23,419 bases of DNA from CAVDAL01 sp963606965 (GTDB lineage: Bacteria > Actinomycetota > Coriobacteriia > Coriobacteriales > QAMH01), in NCBI GenBank assembly GCA_963606965.1, contig CAVDAL010000062.1:1-23419 (forward strand), in the 5' to 3' direction. A program made the position numbers and the translations under genes. The notes beneath the pieces were generated by a model. It saw only the letters and a list, made by a program, of their open reading frames with translations. It was not told the DNA's origin and ran no database searches. Positions 14,404 through 23,027 of the stretch are shown piece after piece (position 1 is the first letter of the stretch; each line of letters begins with the position of its first letter).

Positions 14404-16809
14404 TTAATTGCTTTTTCTCATGTCATAGAATGACGGTGTATCTGACAGATGGCTTGGACCATGTGTGTAACCATTAGTTGAAGTTACTTGCCATGTTGGC
14501 TGGTCTTCCAAAGTATCATTTTCTGGTGTTACAGGATAAACCTTGCAAATGCCACTCTTAATTGGAGCACCATAACCAGAAGCACCATTTTCACACATTG
14601 GAATAAGGTTGTTAGGGTTAGAGTCAAAAACGCCGAACAATGATGGTTCTGCAGCTTCGCGTTCTGGATACCACCAGCCATGTTCTGTGTTGATAACTCT
14701 TGGGTCAACACCTGGGTGTAAGTGAGCAGTTTGCTTCATCTTACCCATTTGGTTTTCAATCCAGCACCACTGACCTTCTGTAATACCAAGCTTTTCAGCA
14801 GCATCAGGATGAATAGTAAAGCGTGGCCATGGATGAAGCTCACGAGAAATAGTGCCCTTTTGCCTCCATTCAGAATGGAAGAATTCGAATGAACGAGTAC
14901 CAGTTGTAAGAACAAATGGATATTCTTCAAACAATTCTGGCGTTGAATATGGAGATGTGGGTGGCTCTTCATAGAATGGCAATGGATCGTCGCCCCACTG
15001 ATAGAACAGAGTAATAAAGAATTCATATCTACCTGTTGGAGTCATGAAGCCAGGAGCTCCGTCAGGACGCAATAAGCCTTCCTTATACTTGTAATAACGG
15101 AATGGAGAATAATGCATGCCGTGATATTTTTCTTCCAAGTCTTCCATAGTAAAGCCAACGTTACCAGCCTGCATACGCCAGTTCATATAATCGCGAGGAA
15201 CCTGTACCCAATCCGGCCAGTTTTGTGGAGCGATTTTATGACCAAGCTCAATCATGATAGCTTCGTCTTCTTTTGCTTCATAATATGTTGAGCATTTTGT
15301 CAAAGAACGCATTGGGTCAAACCAAACACGGATACAATCGCGTTCGTTAGACATAGCGCAAGGAAGCAACAGGTCAGAACATGCAACAGCAAAAGGTGTC
15401 TTGAACAAGTCAATATCAACAATAAAGTCAACTTTTTTCATTGCACGATAAATACGTGGAGCATCTTGGCCCATGTTTGTAATTGGGTTAGAAGACTGAA
15501 TCCAAAGCATACGAACTGGACGAGGATTGCCCATTTCATCTAAGCCTGTTTCACAAGCTTCCAAAATGCAGTCAGACTGTGATGAAGCACTAAAGCCGTA
15601 TTTCTTCAAGTTGTATATTTGGTTACCAAGGCGTTTTTCAACCATGCCGTCTGCCAAGTATTCAATGCCAGAGTTATAGCTAAAGTCAAGGCCTGAAGCT
15701 TGGTCAATCAAAATGTTGCCACCAGGATTGTCAATGTTACCAGTAACACCAGCAAGGCAAGCAATAGCTTGAGCAGTCTGAGTACCAATCTTAGACATAT
15801 CAACAGCTAAGCCCCAGTGAATTGTAGAAGGCTTTGAATTTGCATAGAAACGAGCAGCTTCAACAAGCAAGTCTTTGTCAATCCAGCAAATTTCAGCGCA
15901 CTTTTCAGGAGTGTACTCTTGAACACGTTCTTTTAACTGATCATAACCATATGTCCAGCACTGAACAAATTCATGATCAATCAAGTCTTCATTGATAATT
16001 ACATTTAACATGCCTAATGCCAAAGCAGCATCAGTACCTGGACGAAGCTGGATCCAATATTTAGATTTTGCAGCCATCCATGTAAGTTTAGGGTCGATAG
16101 TAATAAGTTCAGAGCCACGCTTCATAGCTTCAACAATCCAGTGACCCAAGAAAGCATCTGAGTTGTTGATTACTGGGTTTGTACCCCAAACAACGATGCA
16201 TTCAGGTGGACGCCAATCAGCATCTTCTTCATAGCGAGTTTCTCTAAACTGGCTCATGTCAGCAACCCACTGGTTGCCCATCATTACATAGCACAAAGCT
16301 GTACGTGGAAGCATGCAAGAATCACCAGACAAGAAGCAAAGTGTCAAGTCTGGGCCACCGAAGTTTGCATATTGGTTATGAGCAATAACCTGAGAAACGT
16401 TTCTGCCTGTACCAATCATTGAAATGATTGATTCTGGGCCAGATTCTTCCTGATATTTCTTGACATGTTCGCCAATAATGTCATAAGCTTCATCCCATGA
16501 GATGCGTTCCCATTTATCTTCGCCGCGTTCGCCTGCTCTCTTCAAAGGATATTTAAGACGATCTGGGTGATTTACAAGCTGTGGTAACTCAAGGCAACGC
16601 ATGCACAGGCGACCCTGCGAAAATGGACTGTTTGGGTCGCCTTCTGTTTTGACGAGCTTTCCATCTTTGTCAGTATAAAAAATAATCTGACAACCTTCAT
16701 GACAACCAGGGCCTGACCACATTGTTGTTCTTGTGGCAGTTAAATCTCCTTCTTGCCAGTGAAGCTGTTTGGGGTATAAATCAAGATTATATTCGTTGTT
16801 ATACTCCAT
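14404..16809 (-). CDS. DMSO-reductase-family molybdenum enzyme, catechol-dehydroxylase-like, copy 1
   Basis: An 801-residue bis-MGD enzyme. The N-terminal cluster region has Cys36, Cys40 and Cys69 (GCHEGC, GRLCMRC) in the family spacing, but the expected first Cys, three residues before Cys36, is Gly33. Cys72 might substitute. Cys165 in GDSCMLPRTAL lies where NapA-type enzymes have the molybdenum Cys ligand. The later domains (WGTNPVINN, IDPKLTWMAAKSKYWIQLRPGTDAALALG, GNIDNPGGN, LPCAMSNERD) follow family order, and a C-terminal dinucleotide-binding domain begins near TTGTRSFEFFHSEWR. No Tat signal is present. Likely reactions are reductive dehydroxylation of a catechol or a hydration or hydroxyl transfer; sequence alone does not fix the substrate. 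GAGGAG lies about seven bases before ATG. It is encoded between an MFS gene and the ferredoxin-like subunit. Confidence 0.85.
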   Translation of the reverse strand: MEYNNEYNLDLYPKQLHWQEGDLTATRTTMWSGPGCHEGCQIIFYTDKDGKLVKTEGDPNSPFSQGRLCMRCLELPQLVNHPDRLKYPLKRAGERGEDKWERISWDEAYDIIGEHVKKYQEESGPESIISMIGTGRNVSQVIAHNQYANFGGPDLTLCFLSGDSCMLPRTALCYVMMGNQWVADMSQFRETRYEEDADWRPPECIVVWGTNPVINNSDAFLGHWIVEAMKRGSELITIDPKLTWMAAKSKYWIQLRPGTDAALALGMLNVIINEDLIDHEFVQCWTYGYDQLKERVQEYTPEKCAEICWIDKDLLVEAARFYANSKPSTIHWGLAVDMSKIGTQTAQAIACLAGVTGNIDNPGGNILIDQASGLDFSYNSGIEYLADGMVEKRLGNQIYNLKKYGFSASSQSDCILEACETGLDEMGNPRPVRMLWIQSSNPITNMGQDAPRIYRAMKKVDFIVDIDLFKTPFAVACSDLLLPCAMSNERDCIRVWFDPMRSLTKCSTYYEAKEDEAIMIELGHKIAPQNWPDWVQVPRDYMNWRMQAGNVGFTMEDLEEKYHGMHYSPFRYYKYKEGLLRPDGAPGFMTPTGRYEFFITLFYQWGDDPLPFYEEPPTSPYSTPELFEEYPFVLTTGTRSFEFFHSEWRQKGTISRELHPWPRFTIHPDAAEKLGITEGQWCWIENQMGKMKQTAHLHPGVDPRVINTEHGWWYPEREAAEPSLFGVFDSNPNNLIPMCENGASGYGAPIKSGICKVYPVTPENDTLEDQPTWQVTSTNGYTHGPSHLSDTPSFYDMRKSN

Positions 16810-16882
16810 CTTTCTCTCCTCTCATTCATTCGTTATTTATTTTTATAACAAGCCAGCAAAAGCCAGCATTGTTTTCTTTATT

Positions 16883-16914
16883 TTGGTCGGCGTGCTTATT
16901 CGCACGCCGACCAA
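16883..16914. other. Intercistronic hairpin between second MFS gene and large subunit
   Basis: TTGGTCGGCGTGC (16883-16895) and GCACGCCGACCAA (16902-16914) form a perfect, GC-rich 13-base-pair stem with a six-base loop. Neither strand has a T-tract after it, so it is not a standard terminator. It may stabilise the upstream MFS message or mark an RNA processing site, allowing unequal expression of the two genes. Confidence 0.6.
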
Positions 16915-16944
16915 CCCTCAATCAATTTAAAGAACTAATCGGAA

Positions 16945-18204
16945 TTATTCTTCGATTGTATCTTGTGTTTTTCCTGCCATTGCAGCCTTGCTATATTTGC
17001 CACAGCGTGCCATGAAGATAATTGCGCAAATAATACCGATGACGCCAACAACGCCAAGGATAACTGCTGCGCCAGTCCATGCTGCACCAGGAACGATGCA
17101 TGCAGATACTGCTGGTGAAGCTGGGATGCCACCAAAGTTTGAGCCAATTGGAAGAGCTGCCATAATCATTGCAATGCCAGCAGGAGTCTTAGCGCCCCAT
17201 TGTGCATTTTGGAAAATTGCTGGTGGAACTGCATTGATAATAACGCCGCATAATACAGCCATAACAACCATCATTGCTTGGCCTGTGAATACGAATTCAC
17301 AAATGCCAACAATTGTTGTAAGGATCATGATTCCGACCATTACAGCTGGCTGATTCTTTGCCTTGCGCAAAATTACACCAATAATCAATGCGCCAACAAT
17401 ACCAGTGATAGTTGTGATTGAGCTAACAGAGTTTGCTGTAGCCATATCCATTCCTGCACTCAACTGCATATATGTTGGAGCCATTGCTGACCAGCAAGAG
17501 AAGATGAATGCAAAGCATGCGAAGATGATGACTAACAACCATGTGTTCAACATTGTAAGACCAGACCAAGGCTTAACATTGTCGCCTTCATTTACAAGAG
17601 CTTTTGCTTCAACTGGGTCAATCTTAATAAATGCGATTGCAACGATAAGAGCGATAACGCCTACTACAACGTTAACCCACCATGCGCCTTCCCAAGCAGT
17701 ACCTGTAAGGTTGCAGATAACAGCAAAAAGGTTAAGCATGATTAAAGAACCAACTGCAGTCCAGCAAGACCAAATTGAGTTTGGCAAAGCGCGCTTTGCA
17801 GGATCTTTAAAGAGAAGTGTAATAAGTGTTGGGCCTGCAGTAGCCAAGAAGCCATTACCAAGACCACAGCAAAAACGTGAAACCATGAATACTTGAACTG
17901 AACCCATTGCACCAGCAACAAGACCAAGAACTGAGTCAAGTAAAGCGCAAACCAATGCGATAATCAACATACCCTTAGGGCCAATTGATTTTTGAATAGC
18001 ACCAGTAAAGAATGCAATAATCGTACCAGCAACAGAACAAATTGACATAAACCATGCTGCAACAGTCATGTCGCCGCCGCAGAATTCTTCAGCCAAAGTT
18101 AACATTGCACCTGGAACTTTAAAGAAGCTCAATGCAAATACTGCGCCCATAATGAAAATCAAAATGAACGTTGGCCATGAAGCGCCTGTCTTACTTTTTT
18201 CCAT
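16945..18204 (-). CDS. MFS transporter upstream of molybdenum enzyme copy 1
   Basis: A 419-residue membrane protein with about twelve hydrophobic segments. The first segment (FILIFIMGAVFALSFFKVPG) and the GAIQKSIGPKGM loop in the position of the MFS signature place it in the major facilitator superfamily, with a charged central loop (KIDPVEAKALVNEGDNVKP) between the halves. AAGGAGG lies just before ATG. It differs clearly from the other MFS protein in the window. Its gene precedes the large subunit by 135 bases, broken by a hairpin, so cotranscription is likely. It probably carries the phenolic substrate or product of the enzyme; direction and substrate are unknown. Confidence 0.85.
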   Translation of the reverse strand: MEKSKTGASWPTFILIFIMGAVFALSFFKVPGAMLTLAEEFCGGDMTVAAWFMSICSVAGTIIAFFTGAIQKSIGPKGMLIIALVCALLDSVLGLVAGAMGSVQVFMVSRFCCGLGNGFLATAGPTLITLLFKDPAKRALPNSIWSCWTAVGSLIMLNLFAVICNLTGTAWEGAWWVNVVVGVIALIVAIAFIKIDPVEAKALVNEGDNVKPWSGLTMLNTWLLVIIFACFAFIFSCWSAMAPTYMQLSAGMDMATANSVSSITTITGIVGALIIGVILRKAKNQPAVMVGIMILTTIVGICEFVFTGQAMMVVMAVLCGVIINAVPPAIFQNAQWGAKTPAGIAMIMAALPIGSNFGGIPASPAVSACIVPGAAWTGAAVILGVVGVIGIICAIIFMARCGKYSKAAMAGKTQDTIEE

Positions 18205-18349
18205 TTTTCCTCCTTGTTTAAAAACAATTTACAAAAAACCAAGAGCCATAACATTTTCTATTTGTTAACTAGGTGCGTTTTATTTCAACTCCTCCCAAGC
18301 GATTTGCACACCTCGCTCTTTGGCTAGATACATGCTACTCACTGCTTTT

Positions 18350-18379
18350 GTTATATAAAATTGACTACTCTTACAACAA
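18350..18379 (-). promoter_or_regulatory. Candidate promoter of the second MFS gene
   Basis: On the minus strand TTGTTG (plus 18374-18379) and TATAAC (plus 18350-18355) are 18 bases apart, about 145 bases before the MFS start. The region between the trigger-factor-like gene and this promoter (18380-18455) shows no strong terminator, so read-through from that gene is possible. Confidence 0.4.
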
Positions 18380-18455
18380 AACACCTAAATGTTTGTAATT
18401 ATTTTGCAGTGACACATACAATCTTACTTTTGAACAAAAGCTAAGGTTCAACTAG

Positions 18456-19790
18456 CTAATGTACCTTACTTTCCTCTGTGACATATGTATAATTTGCTGT
18501 ATCGATAAGCCATTTGTGTGCTTTGTTTCTTCTTGCCTCTTCTAGAACAATGTACATACGCCCAGAATCTTTCATTTCATTCATTAAACGTTCTTCATTT
18601 CCTGGAGCCATTTGCTTTAAGACATCATTAATATCTTCATCCGTAAGATCCATCTCCAAATTTCTATAAAGAGAATCTAGCGCGAAGCCTTGGCGAAGGG
18701 CACGGCGAGCCTCCAACATCATGGTTGCTGAATATTCTTCTTCAGTTGTATTTTGCTCTTCAAAAAATTGTTCTCTAGACACGCCCATTTTGTTCAGATT
18801 ATCATTAAAATTCTGTGTCATGTTGCCCATGACAAATTCAAATATCTCGTCCGGAATTTCGCCTTTAAAACGATCCAAAATTGCATAATCAACAGCTAGG
18901 CTTTTGACGGCATCTAATTTTTCGTCATATTTACTTTGAACTTTTTTTCTTAATTCGTTTTTAAATTCATCTAAGTTCTTAAAGAACGGATATTTCTTTT
19001 TAAACCAAGCGTCATCCAGCTCTGGAATTATTCTTCGCATAAAATTATTAAGCTTGACACGTGCGGCATATACAGCCGTATCATACTTGTCCGACGAACC
19101 ATCGACTTCAACTTTAAATGAAAATTCTTTAACTTCTCCTTTTTTCATCCCAATTATATTGTCGATAAATTCCTTTGGCATGGTTCCATAGCTAGCTTGC
19201 ATCATGACATTATCATTTGTTAGCTTCTTTACCTTTTTACCATTTAAAGATACGAAAGTATCAAAACGCGCATAGTCCCCATAGACCAATTCTGTAACAG
19301 AATCATCTTTTACAGCCTCAAATTCGGCATTATTGGTCGCGAAATTTTTTAATTCCTCTTCTAGCTCTTCATCTGAAACTTTCATCCTTGGAATTGTTAC
19401 ATCCACTGGCCCATAACTTGAAAGTTCAAATTTTGGCTTAAGCATGACCAATACAACCAATTCAAAATCTTCGCCAGCAACTGGTTCACTTCTGCAAAAG
19501 AACTTTGGTTCAGTTATTGTTTCTTCATCAAGTTTATCGACAACATAAGGCACAAATCGACTTAAAACATAGCCCTTTACAATTTGATCAAGATCTTCTT
19601 TGGTACGATTTTCATCTATCAGCTGGTCTCTTAAATCTTCAACAGACGAATTTGAATTTAAGCCTTGAACAGATGCTAAACGTTTAACAGCTTCATCCAT
19701 AAATTCAGAAACATATTTTCCTGGGGCAACAACAGTGATCTCTAAATGTTCATTATCGATATTTTTCTTTTCATAGCTTATAAATTCCAT
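18456..19790 (-). CDS. Trigger-factor-like chaperone lacking the ribosome-docking motif
   Basis: A 444-residue protein with the three-part trigger factor layout: an N-terminal domain (1-150), an FKBP-like domain (about 160-255, with YGTMPKEFIDNIIGMKKGEVKEFSF) and a helical C-terminal chaperone domain starting with IIPELDDAWFKKKYPFF. The length is typical. In true trigger factors residues 43-50 carry the basic GFRxGKxP loop that docks on ribosomal protein L23; here those positions read GLNSNSSV, without any basic residue. The FKBP domain also looks degenerate. AGAGGGG lies eight bases before ATG. It stands alone between the two copies of the molybdenum enzyme operon, behind a strong terminator. 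It is likely a specialised post-translational chaperone for the neighbouring large enzymes rather than the housekeeping trigger factor (inference). Confidence 0.75.
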   Translation of the reverse strand: MEFISYEKKNIDNEHLEITVVAPGKYVSEFMDEAVKRLASVQGLNSNSSVEDLRDQLIDENRTKEDLDQIVKGYVLSRFVPYVVDKLDEETITEPKFFCRSEPVAGEDFELVVLVMLKPKFELSSYGPVDVTIPRMKVSDEELEEELKNFATNNAEFEAVKDDSVTELVYGDYARFDTFVSLNGKKVKKLTNDNVMMQASYGTMPKEFIDNIIGMKKGEVKEFSFKVEVDGSSDKYDTAVYAARVKLNNFMRRIIPELDDAWFKKKYPFFKNLDEFKNELRKKVQSKYDEKLDAVKSLAVDYAILDRFKGEIPDEIFEFVMGNMTQNFNDNLNKMGVSREQFFEEQNTTEEEYSATMMLEARRALRQGFALDSLYRNLEMDLTDEDINDVLKQMAPGNEERLMNEMKDSGRMYIVLEEARRNKAHKWLIDTANYTYVTEESKVH

Positions 19791-19943
19791 AGTTAATCCC
19801 CTCTAAAAAATGCAAAATATAAACGCTGTTGCAAGAATAACGCGAAAGCAACAACAGGAAACTTGCAATAAACAACGAAAAGCAGTATAAAAATTTGTTA
19901 ATTTTTTCACTTTTTTGCAAAATTAGTTTTCTTTTCACCTCAT
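19791..19943 (-). promoter_or_regulatory. Upstream region of the trigger-factor-like gene
   Basis: About 150 AT-rich bases between the strong terminator at 19949-19979 and the start codon. A TATACT lies on the minus strand near 19886, but no clear -35 accompanies it. Several TTGCAA and TTTTGCA elements occur here, like those at the sufE and pucR promoters, which hints at shared control but may only reflect base composition. Confidence 0.3.
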
Positions 19944-19948
19944 AAAAA

Positions 19949-19979
19949 ATCGACCCAGTTTTTTGAAAACTGGGTCGAT
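19949..19979 (-). terminator. Intrinsic terminator after peptide gene, copy 2
   Basis: ATCGACCCAGTTTT (19949-19962) and AAAACTGGGTCGAT (19966-19979) form a perfect 14-base-pair stem with a three-base loop, followed on the minus strand by TTTTT. It lies 27 bases beyond the peptide stop. Its CGACCCAG core resembles the terminator behind peptide copy 1. Confidence 0.88.
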
Positions 19980-20005
19980 AAAACCTTAAGACATATTGCT
20001 ATGCT

Positions 20006-20155
20006 TTAAGCACCAGGAGGTGCGATTGGCGGAAGACCTTCCAAACCTTCCAAAACTGATGCATCGCCAGAAGATACAGGTGCTGCAGTGACGTTATATC
20101 CTGTTTCTTCATTAGGATGTTGTTCATCAAGTTCTTTCTTTTCTACATCAGCCAT
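20006..20155 (-). CDS. 49-residue acidic peptide with Pro/Gly-rich tail, copy 2
   Basis: It encodes exactly the same 49 residues as the gene at 13588-13737. The four base differences lie at third codon positions of a Pro, an Ile, an Ala and a Glu, all silent, while the flanking noncoding sequence has diverged beyond recognition. An AAGGGGG ribosome site precedes ATG. In this copy the gene follows the ferredoxin-like subunit by 91 bases with no hairpin in between, so it is simply the third gene of the operon. That makes a role together with the molybdenum enzyme more likely. The function is unknown. Confidence 0.85.
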   Translation of the reverse strand: MADVEKKELDEQHPNEETGYNVTAAPVSSGDASVLEGLEGLPPIAPPGA

Positions 20156-20246
20156 TTCTTATTCCCCCTTTTTCAGTCAATAGGCTCCAAAAAAGTAATA
20201 ACACTATTTTACACAAGTTTTCCAAAAATCAACATACTTTTTAAAC

Positions 20247-20588
20247 CTAAACAGAGAAAATTACCATCTTGGTCTTGTTAACCTTTTTAGCAAGCTCTTC
20301 AAGAGTGCCATATACCATTACGCCTGCTTGGCAATGATGTACACATGTTGGGAGCTTGCCCATTTCAACTCTGTCAGCGCAAAGATCGCAAAGTGATGTT
20401 GGAACAGGGATGTGATCATATTCCCAAGTTCCACATGAATTTTTGCGAGGTCCGTCTAGTAAAATCTTGATACCAAAATCTCCTTCTGGCATATCATGTT
20501 CCATTTTGCATGCTGTTTCGCAGCCATGGCAACCAGAACAATATTCATAATCAATTAAAAGACCATATCCAGTGTTTTTGCTTGTCAT
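20247..20588 (-). CDS. Ferredoxin-like small subunit of molybdenum enzyme, copy 2
   Basis: Identical in protein sequence to the 113-residue subunit at 14045-14386, with two [4Fe-4S] motifs at Cys17-27 and Cys67-86. Its stop lies within the identical repeat, but the sequence behind it is different: no hairpin and no zinc-ribbon gene, and the next gene is the 49-residue peptide. If both copies are expressed, the subunits are interchangeable, so any difference between the two operons must lie in regulation or accessory genes. Confidence 0.85.
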   Translation of the reverse strand: MTSKNTGYGLLIDYEYCSGCHGCETACKMEHDMPEGDFGIKILLDGPRKNSCGTWEYDHIPVPTSLCDLCADRVEMGKLPTCVHHCQAGVMVYGTLEELAKKVNKTKMVIFSV

Positions 20589-20605
20589 ATCAATATCCCC
20601 CTTCC

Positions 20606-23011
20606 TTAATTGCTTTTTCTCATGTCATAGAATGACGGTGTATCTGACAGATGGCTTGGACCATGTGTGTAACCATTAGTTGAAGTTACTTGCCATGTTG
20701 GCTGGTCTTCCAAAGTATCATTTTCTGGTGTTACAGGATAAACCTTGCAAATGCCACTCTTAATTGGAGCACCATAACCAGAAGCACCATTTTCACACAT
20801 TGGAATAAGGTTGTTAGGGTTAGAGTCAAAAACGCCGAACAATGATGGTTCTGCAGCTTCGCGTTCTGGATACCACCAGCCATGTTCTGTGTTGATAACT
20901 CTTGGGTCAACACCTGGGTGTAAGTGAGCAGTTTGCTTCATCTTACCCATTTGGTTTTCAATCCAGCACCACTGACCTTCTGTAATACCAAGCTTTTCAG
21001 CAGCATCAGGATGAATAGTAAAGCGTGGCCATGGATGAAGCTCACGAGAAATAGTGCCCTTTTGCCTCCATTCAGAATGGAAGAATTCGAATGAACGAGT
21101 ACCAGTTGTAAGAACAAATGGATATTCTTCAAACAATTCTGGCGTTGAATATGGAGATGTGGGTGGCTCTTCATAGAATGGCAATGGATCGTCGCCCCAC
21201 TGATAGAACAGAGTAATAAAGAATTCATATCTACCTGTTGGAGTCATGAAGCCAGGAGCTCCGTCAGGACGCAATAAGCCTTCCTTATACTTGTAATAAC
21301 GGAATGGAGAATAATGCATGCCGTGATATTTTTCTTCCAAGTCTTCCATAGTAAAGCCAACGTTACCAGCCTGCATACGCCAGTTCATATAATCGCGAGG
21401 AACCTGTACCCAATCCGGCCAGTTTTGTGGAGCGATTTTATGACCAAGCTCAATCATGATAGCTTCGTCTTCTTTTGCTTCATAATATGTTGAGCATTTT
21501 GTCAAAGAACGCATTGGGTCAAACCAAACACGGATACAATCGCGTTCGTTAGACATAGCGCAAGGAAGCAACAGGTCAGAACATGCAACAGCAAAAGGTG
21601 TCTTGAACAAGTCAATATCAACAATAAAGTCAACTTTTTTCATTGCACGATAAATACGTGGAGCATCTTGGCCCATGTTTGTAATTGGGTTAGAAGACTG
21701 AATCCAAAGCATACGAACTGGACGAGGATTGCCCATTTCATCTAAGCCTGTTTCACAAGCTTCCAAAATGCAGTCAGACTGTGATGAAGCACTAAAGCCG
21801 TATTTCTTCAAGTTGTATATTTGGTTACCAAGGCGTTTTTCAACCATGCCGTCTGCCAAGTATTCAATGCCAGAGTTATAGCTAAAGTCAAGGCCTGAAG
21901 CTTGGTCAATCAAAATGTTGCCACCAGGATTGTCAATGTTACCAGTAACACCAGCAAGGCAAGCAATAGCTTGAGCAGTCTGAGTACCAATCTTAGACAT
22001 ATCAACAGCTAAGCCCCAGTGAATTGTAGAAGGCTTTGAATTTGCATAGAAACGAGCAGCTTCAACAAGCAAGTCTTTGTCAATCCAGCAAATTTCAGCG
22101 CACTTTTCAGGAGTGTACTCTTGAACACGTTCTTTTAACTGATCATAACCATATGTCCAGCACTGAACAAATTCATGATCAATCAAGTCTTCATTGATAA
22201 TTACATTTAACATGCCTAATGCCAAAGCAGCATCAGTACCTGGACGAAGCTGGATCCAATATTTAGATTTTGCAGCCATCCATGTAAGTTTAGGGTCGAT
22301 AGTAATAAGTTCAGAGCCACGCTTCATAGCTTCAACAATCCAGTGACCCAAGAAAGCATCTGAGTTGTTGATTACTGGGTTTGTACCCCAAACAACGATG
22401 CATTCAGGTGGACGCCAATCAGCATCTTCTTCATAGCGAGTTTCTCTAAACTGGCTCATGTCAGCAACCCACTGGTTGCCCATCATTACATAGCACAAAG
22501 CTGTACGTGGAAGCATGCAAGAATCACCAGACAAGAAGCAAAGTGTCAAGTCTGGGCCACCGAAGTTTGCATATTGGTTATGAGCAATAACCTGAGAAAC
22601 GTTTCTGCCTGTACCAATCATTGAAATGATTGATTCTGGGCCAGATTCTTCCTGATATTTCTTGACATGTTCGCCAATAATGTCATAAGCTTCATCCCAT
22701 GAGATGCGTTCCCATTTATCTTCGCCGCGTTCGCCTGCTCTCTTCAAAGGATATTTAAGACGATCTGGGTGATTTACAAGCTGTGGTAACTCAAGGCAAC
22801 GCATGCACAGGCGACCCTGCGAAAATGGACTGTTTGGGTCGCCTTCTGTTTTGACGAGCTTTCCATCTTTGTCAGTATAAAAAATAATCTGACAACCTTC
22901 ATGACAACCAGGGCCTGACCACATTGTTGTTCTTGTGGCAGTTAAATCTCCTTCTTGCCAGTGAAGCTGTTTGGGGTATAAATCAAGATTATATTCGTTG
23001 TTATACTCCAT
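20606..23011 (-). CDS. DMSO-reductase-family molybdenum enzyme, catechol-dehydroxylase-like, copy 2
   Basis: Identical in protein sequence to the 801-residue enzyme at 14404-16809, with the same cluster residues (Cys36, 40, 69) and candidate molybdenum ligand Cys165. The ribosome site is inside the repeat and therefore also identical, while the promoter region upstream of 23027 is unrelated to copy 1. The two copies can thus be regulated separately, giving a dose effect or expression under two conditions. Perfect conservation of a 2.4 kb gene, silent sites included, beside peptide genes that differ at silent sites points to recent gene conversion or a very recent duplication limited to this segment. 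Confidence 0.85.
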   Translation of the reverse strand: MEYNNEYNLDLYPKQLHWQEGDLTATRTTMWSGPGCHEGCQIIFYTDKDGKLVKTEGDPNSPFSQGRLCMRCLELPQLVNHPDRLKYPLKRAGERGEDKWERISWDEAYDIIGEHVKKYQEESGPESIISMIGTGRNVSQVIAHNQYANFGGPDLTLCFLSGDSCMLPRTALCYVMMGNQWVADMSQFRETRYEEDADWRPPECIVVWGTNPVINNSDAFLGHWIVEAMKRGSELITIDPKLTWMAAKSKYWIQLRPGTDAALALGMLNVIINEDLIDHEFVQCWTYGYDQLKERVQEYTPEKCAEICWIDKDLLVEAARFYANSKPSTIHWGLAVDMSKIGTQTAQAIACLAGVTGNIDNPGGNILIDQASGLDFSYNSGIEYLADGMVEKRLGNQIYNLKKYGFSASSQSDCILEACETGLDEMGNPRPVRMLWIQSSNPITNMGQDAPRIYRAMKKVDFIVDIDLFKTPFAVACSDLLLPCAMSNERDCIRVWFDPMRSLTKCSTYYEAKEDEAIMIELGHKIAPQNWPDWVQVPRDYMNWRMQAGNVGFTMEDLEEKYHGMHYSPFRYYKYKEGLLRPDGAPGFMTPTGRYEFFITLFYQWGDDPLPFYEEPPTSPYSTPELFEEYPFVLTTGTRSFEFFHSEWRQKGTISRELHPWPRFTIHPDAAEKLGITEGQWCWIENQMGKMKQTAHLHPGVDPRVINTEHGWWYPEREAAEPSLFGVFDSNPNNLIPMCENGASGYGAPIKSGICKVYPVTPENDTLEDQPTWQVTSTNGYTHGPSHLSDTPSFYDMRKSN

Positions 23012-23027
23012 CTTTCTCTCCTCTCAT

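Larger units (their letters stand above)
14041..16825. repeat. Direct repeat of 2.8 kb, copy 1
   Basis: This stretch matches 20243-23027 at a constant offset of 6202 bases. Every section I compared is identical and the encoded proteins are identical. Identity begins four bases beyond the small-subunit stop and ends 16 bases upstream of the large-subunit start, just past its ribosome site. No target-site repeats or transposase are visible, so recent duplication or gene conversion is more likely than transposition. Confidence 0.9.
20243..23027. repeat. Direct repeat of 2.8 kb, copy 2
   Basis: Partner of 14041-16825, in the same orientation with no insertion or deletion between the two. The sequence diverges abruptly at both ends. 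The flanks differ: copy 1 has the MFS gene and zinc-ribbon gene, copy 2 has an unrelated upstream region and no zinc-ribbon gene. Confidence 0.9.

Noticed and set aside
14041..23027. Composite transposon made of the two 2.8 kb repeats
   Set aside because: The repeats contain only enzyme genes, with no transposase, terminal inverted repeats or target-site duplication at their borders.
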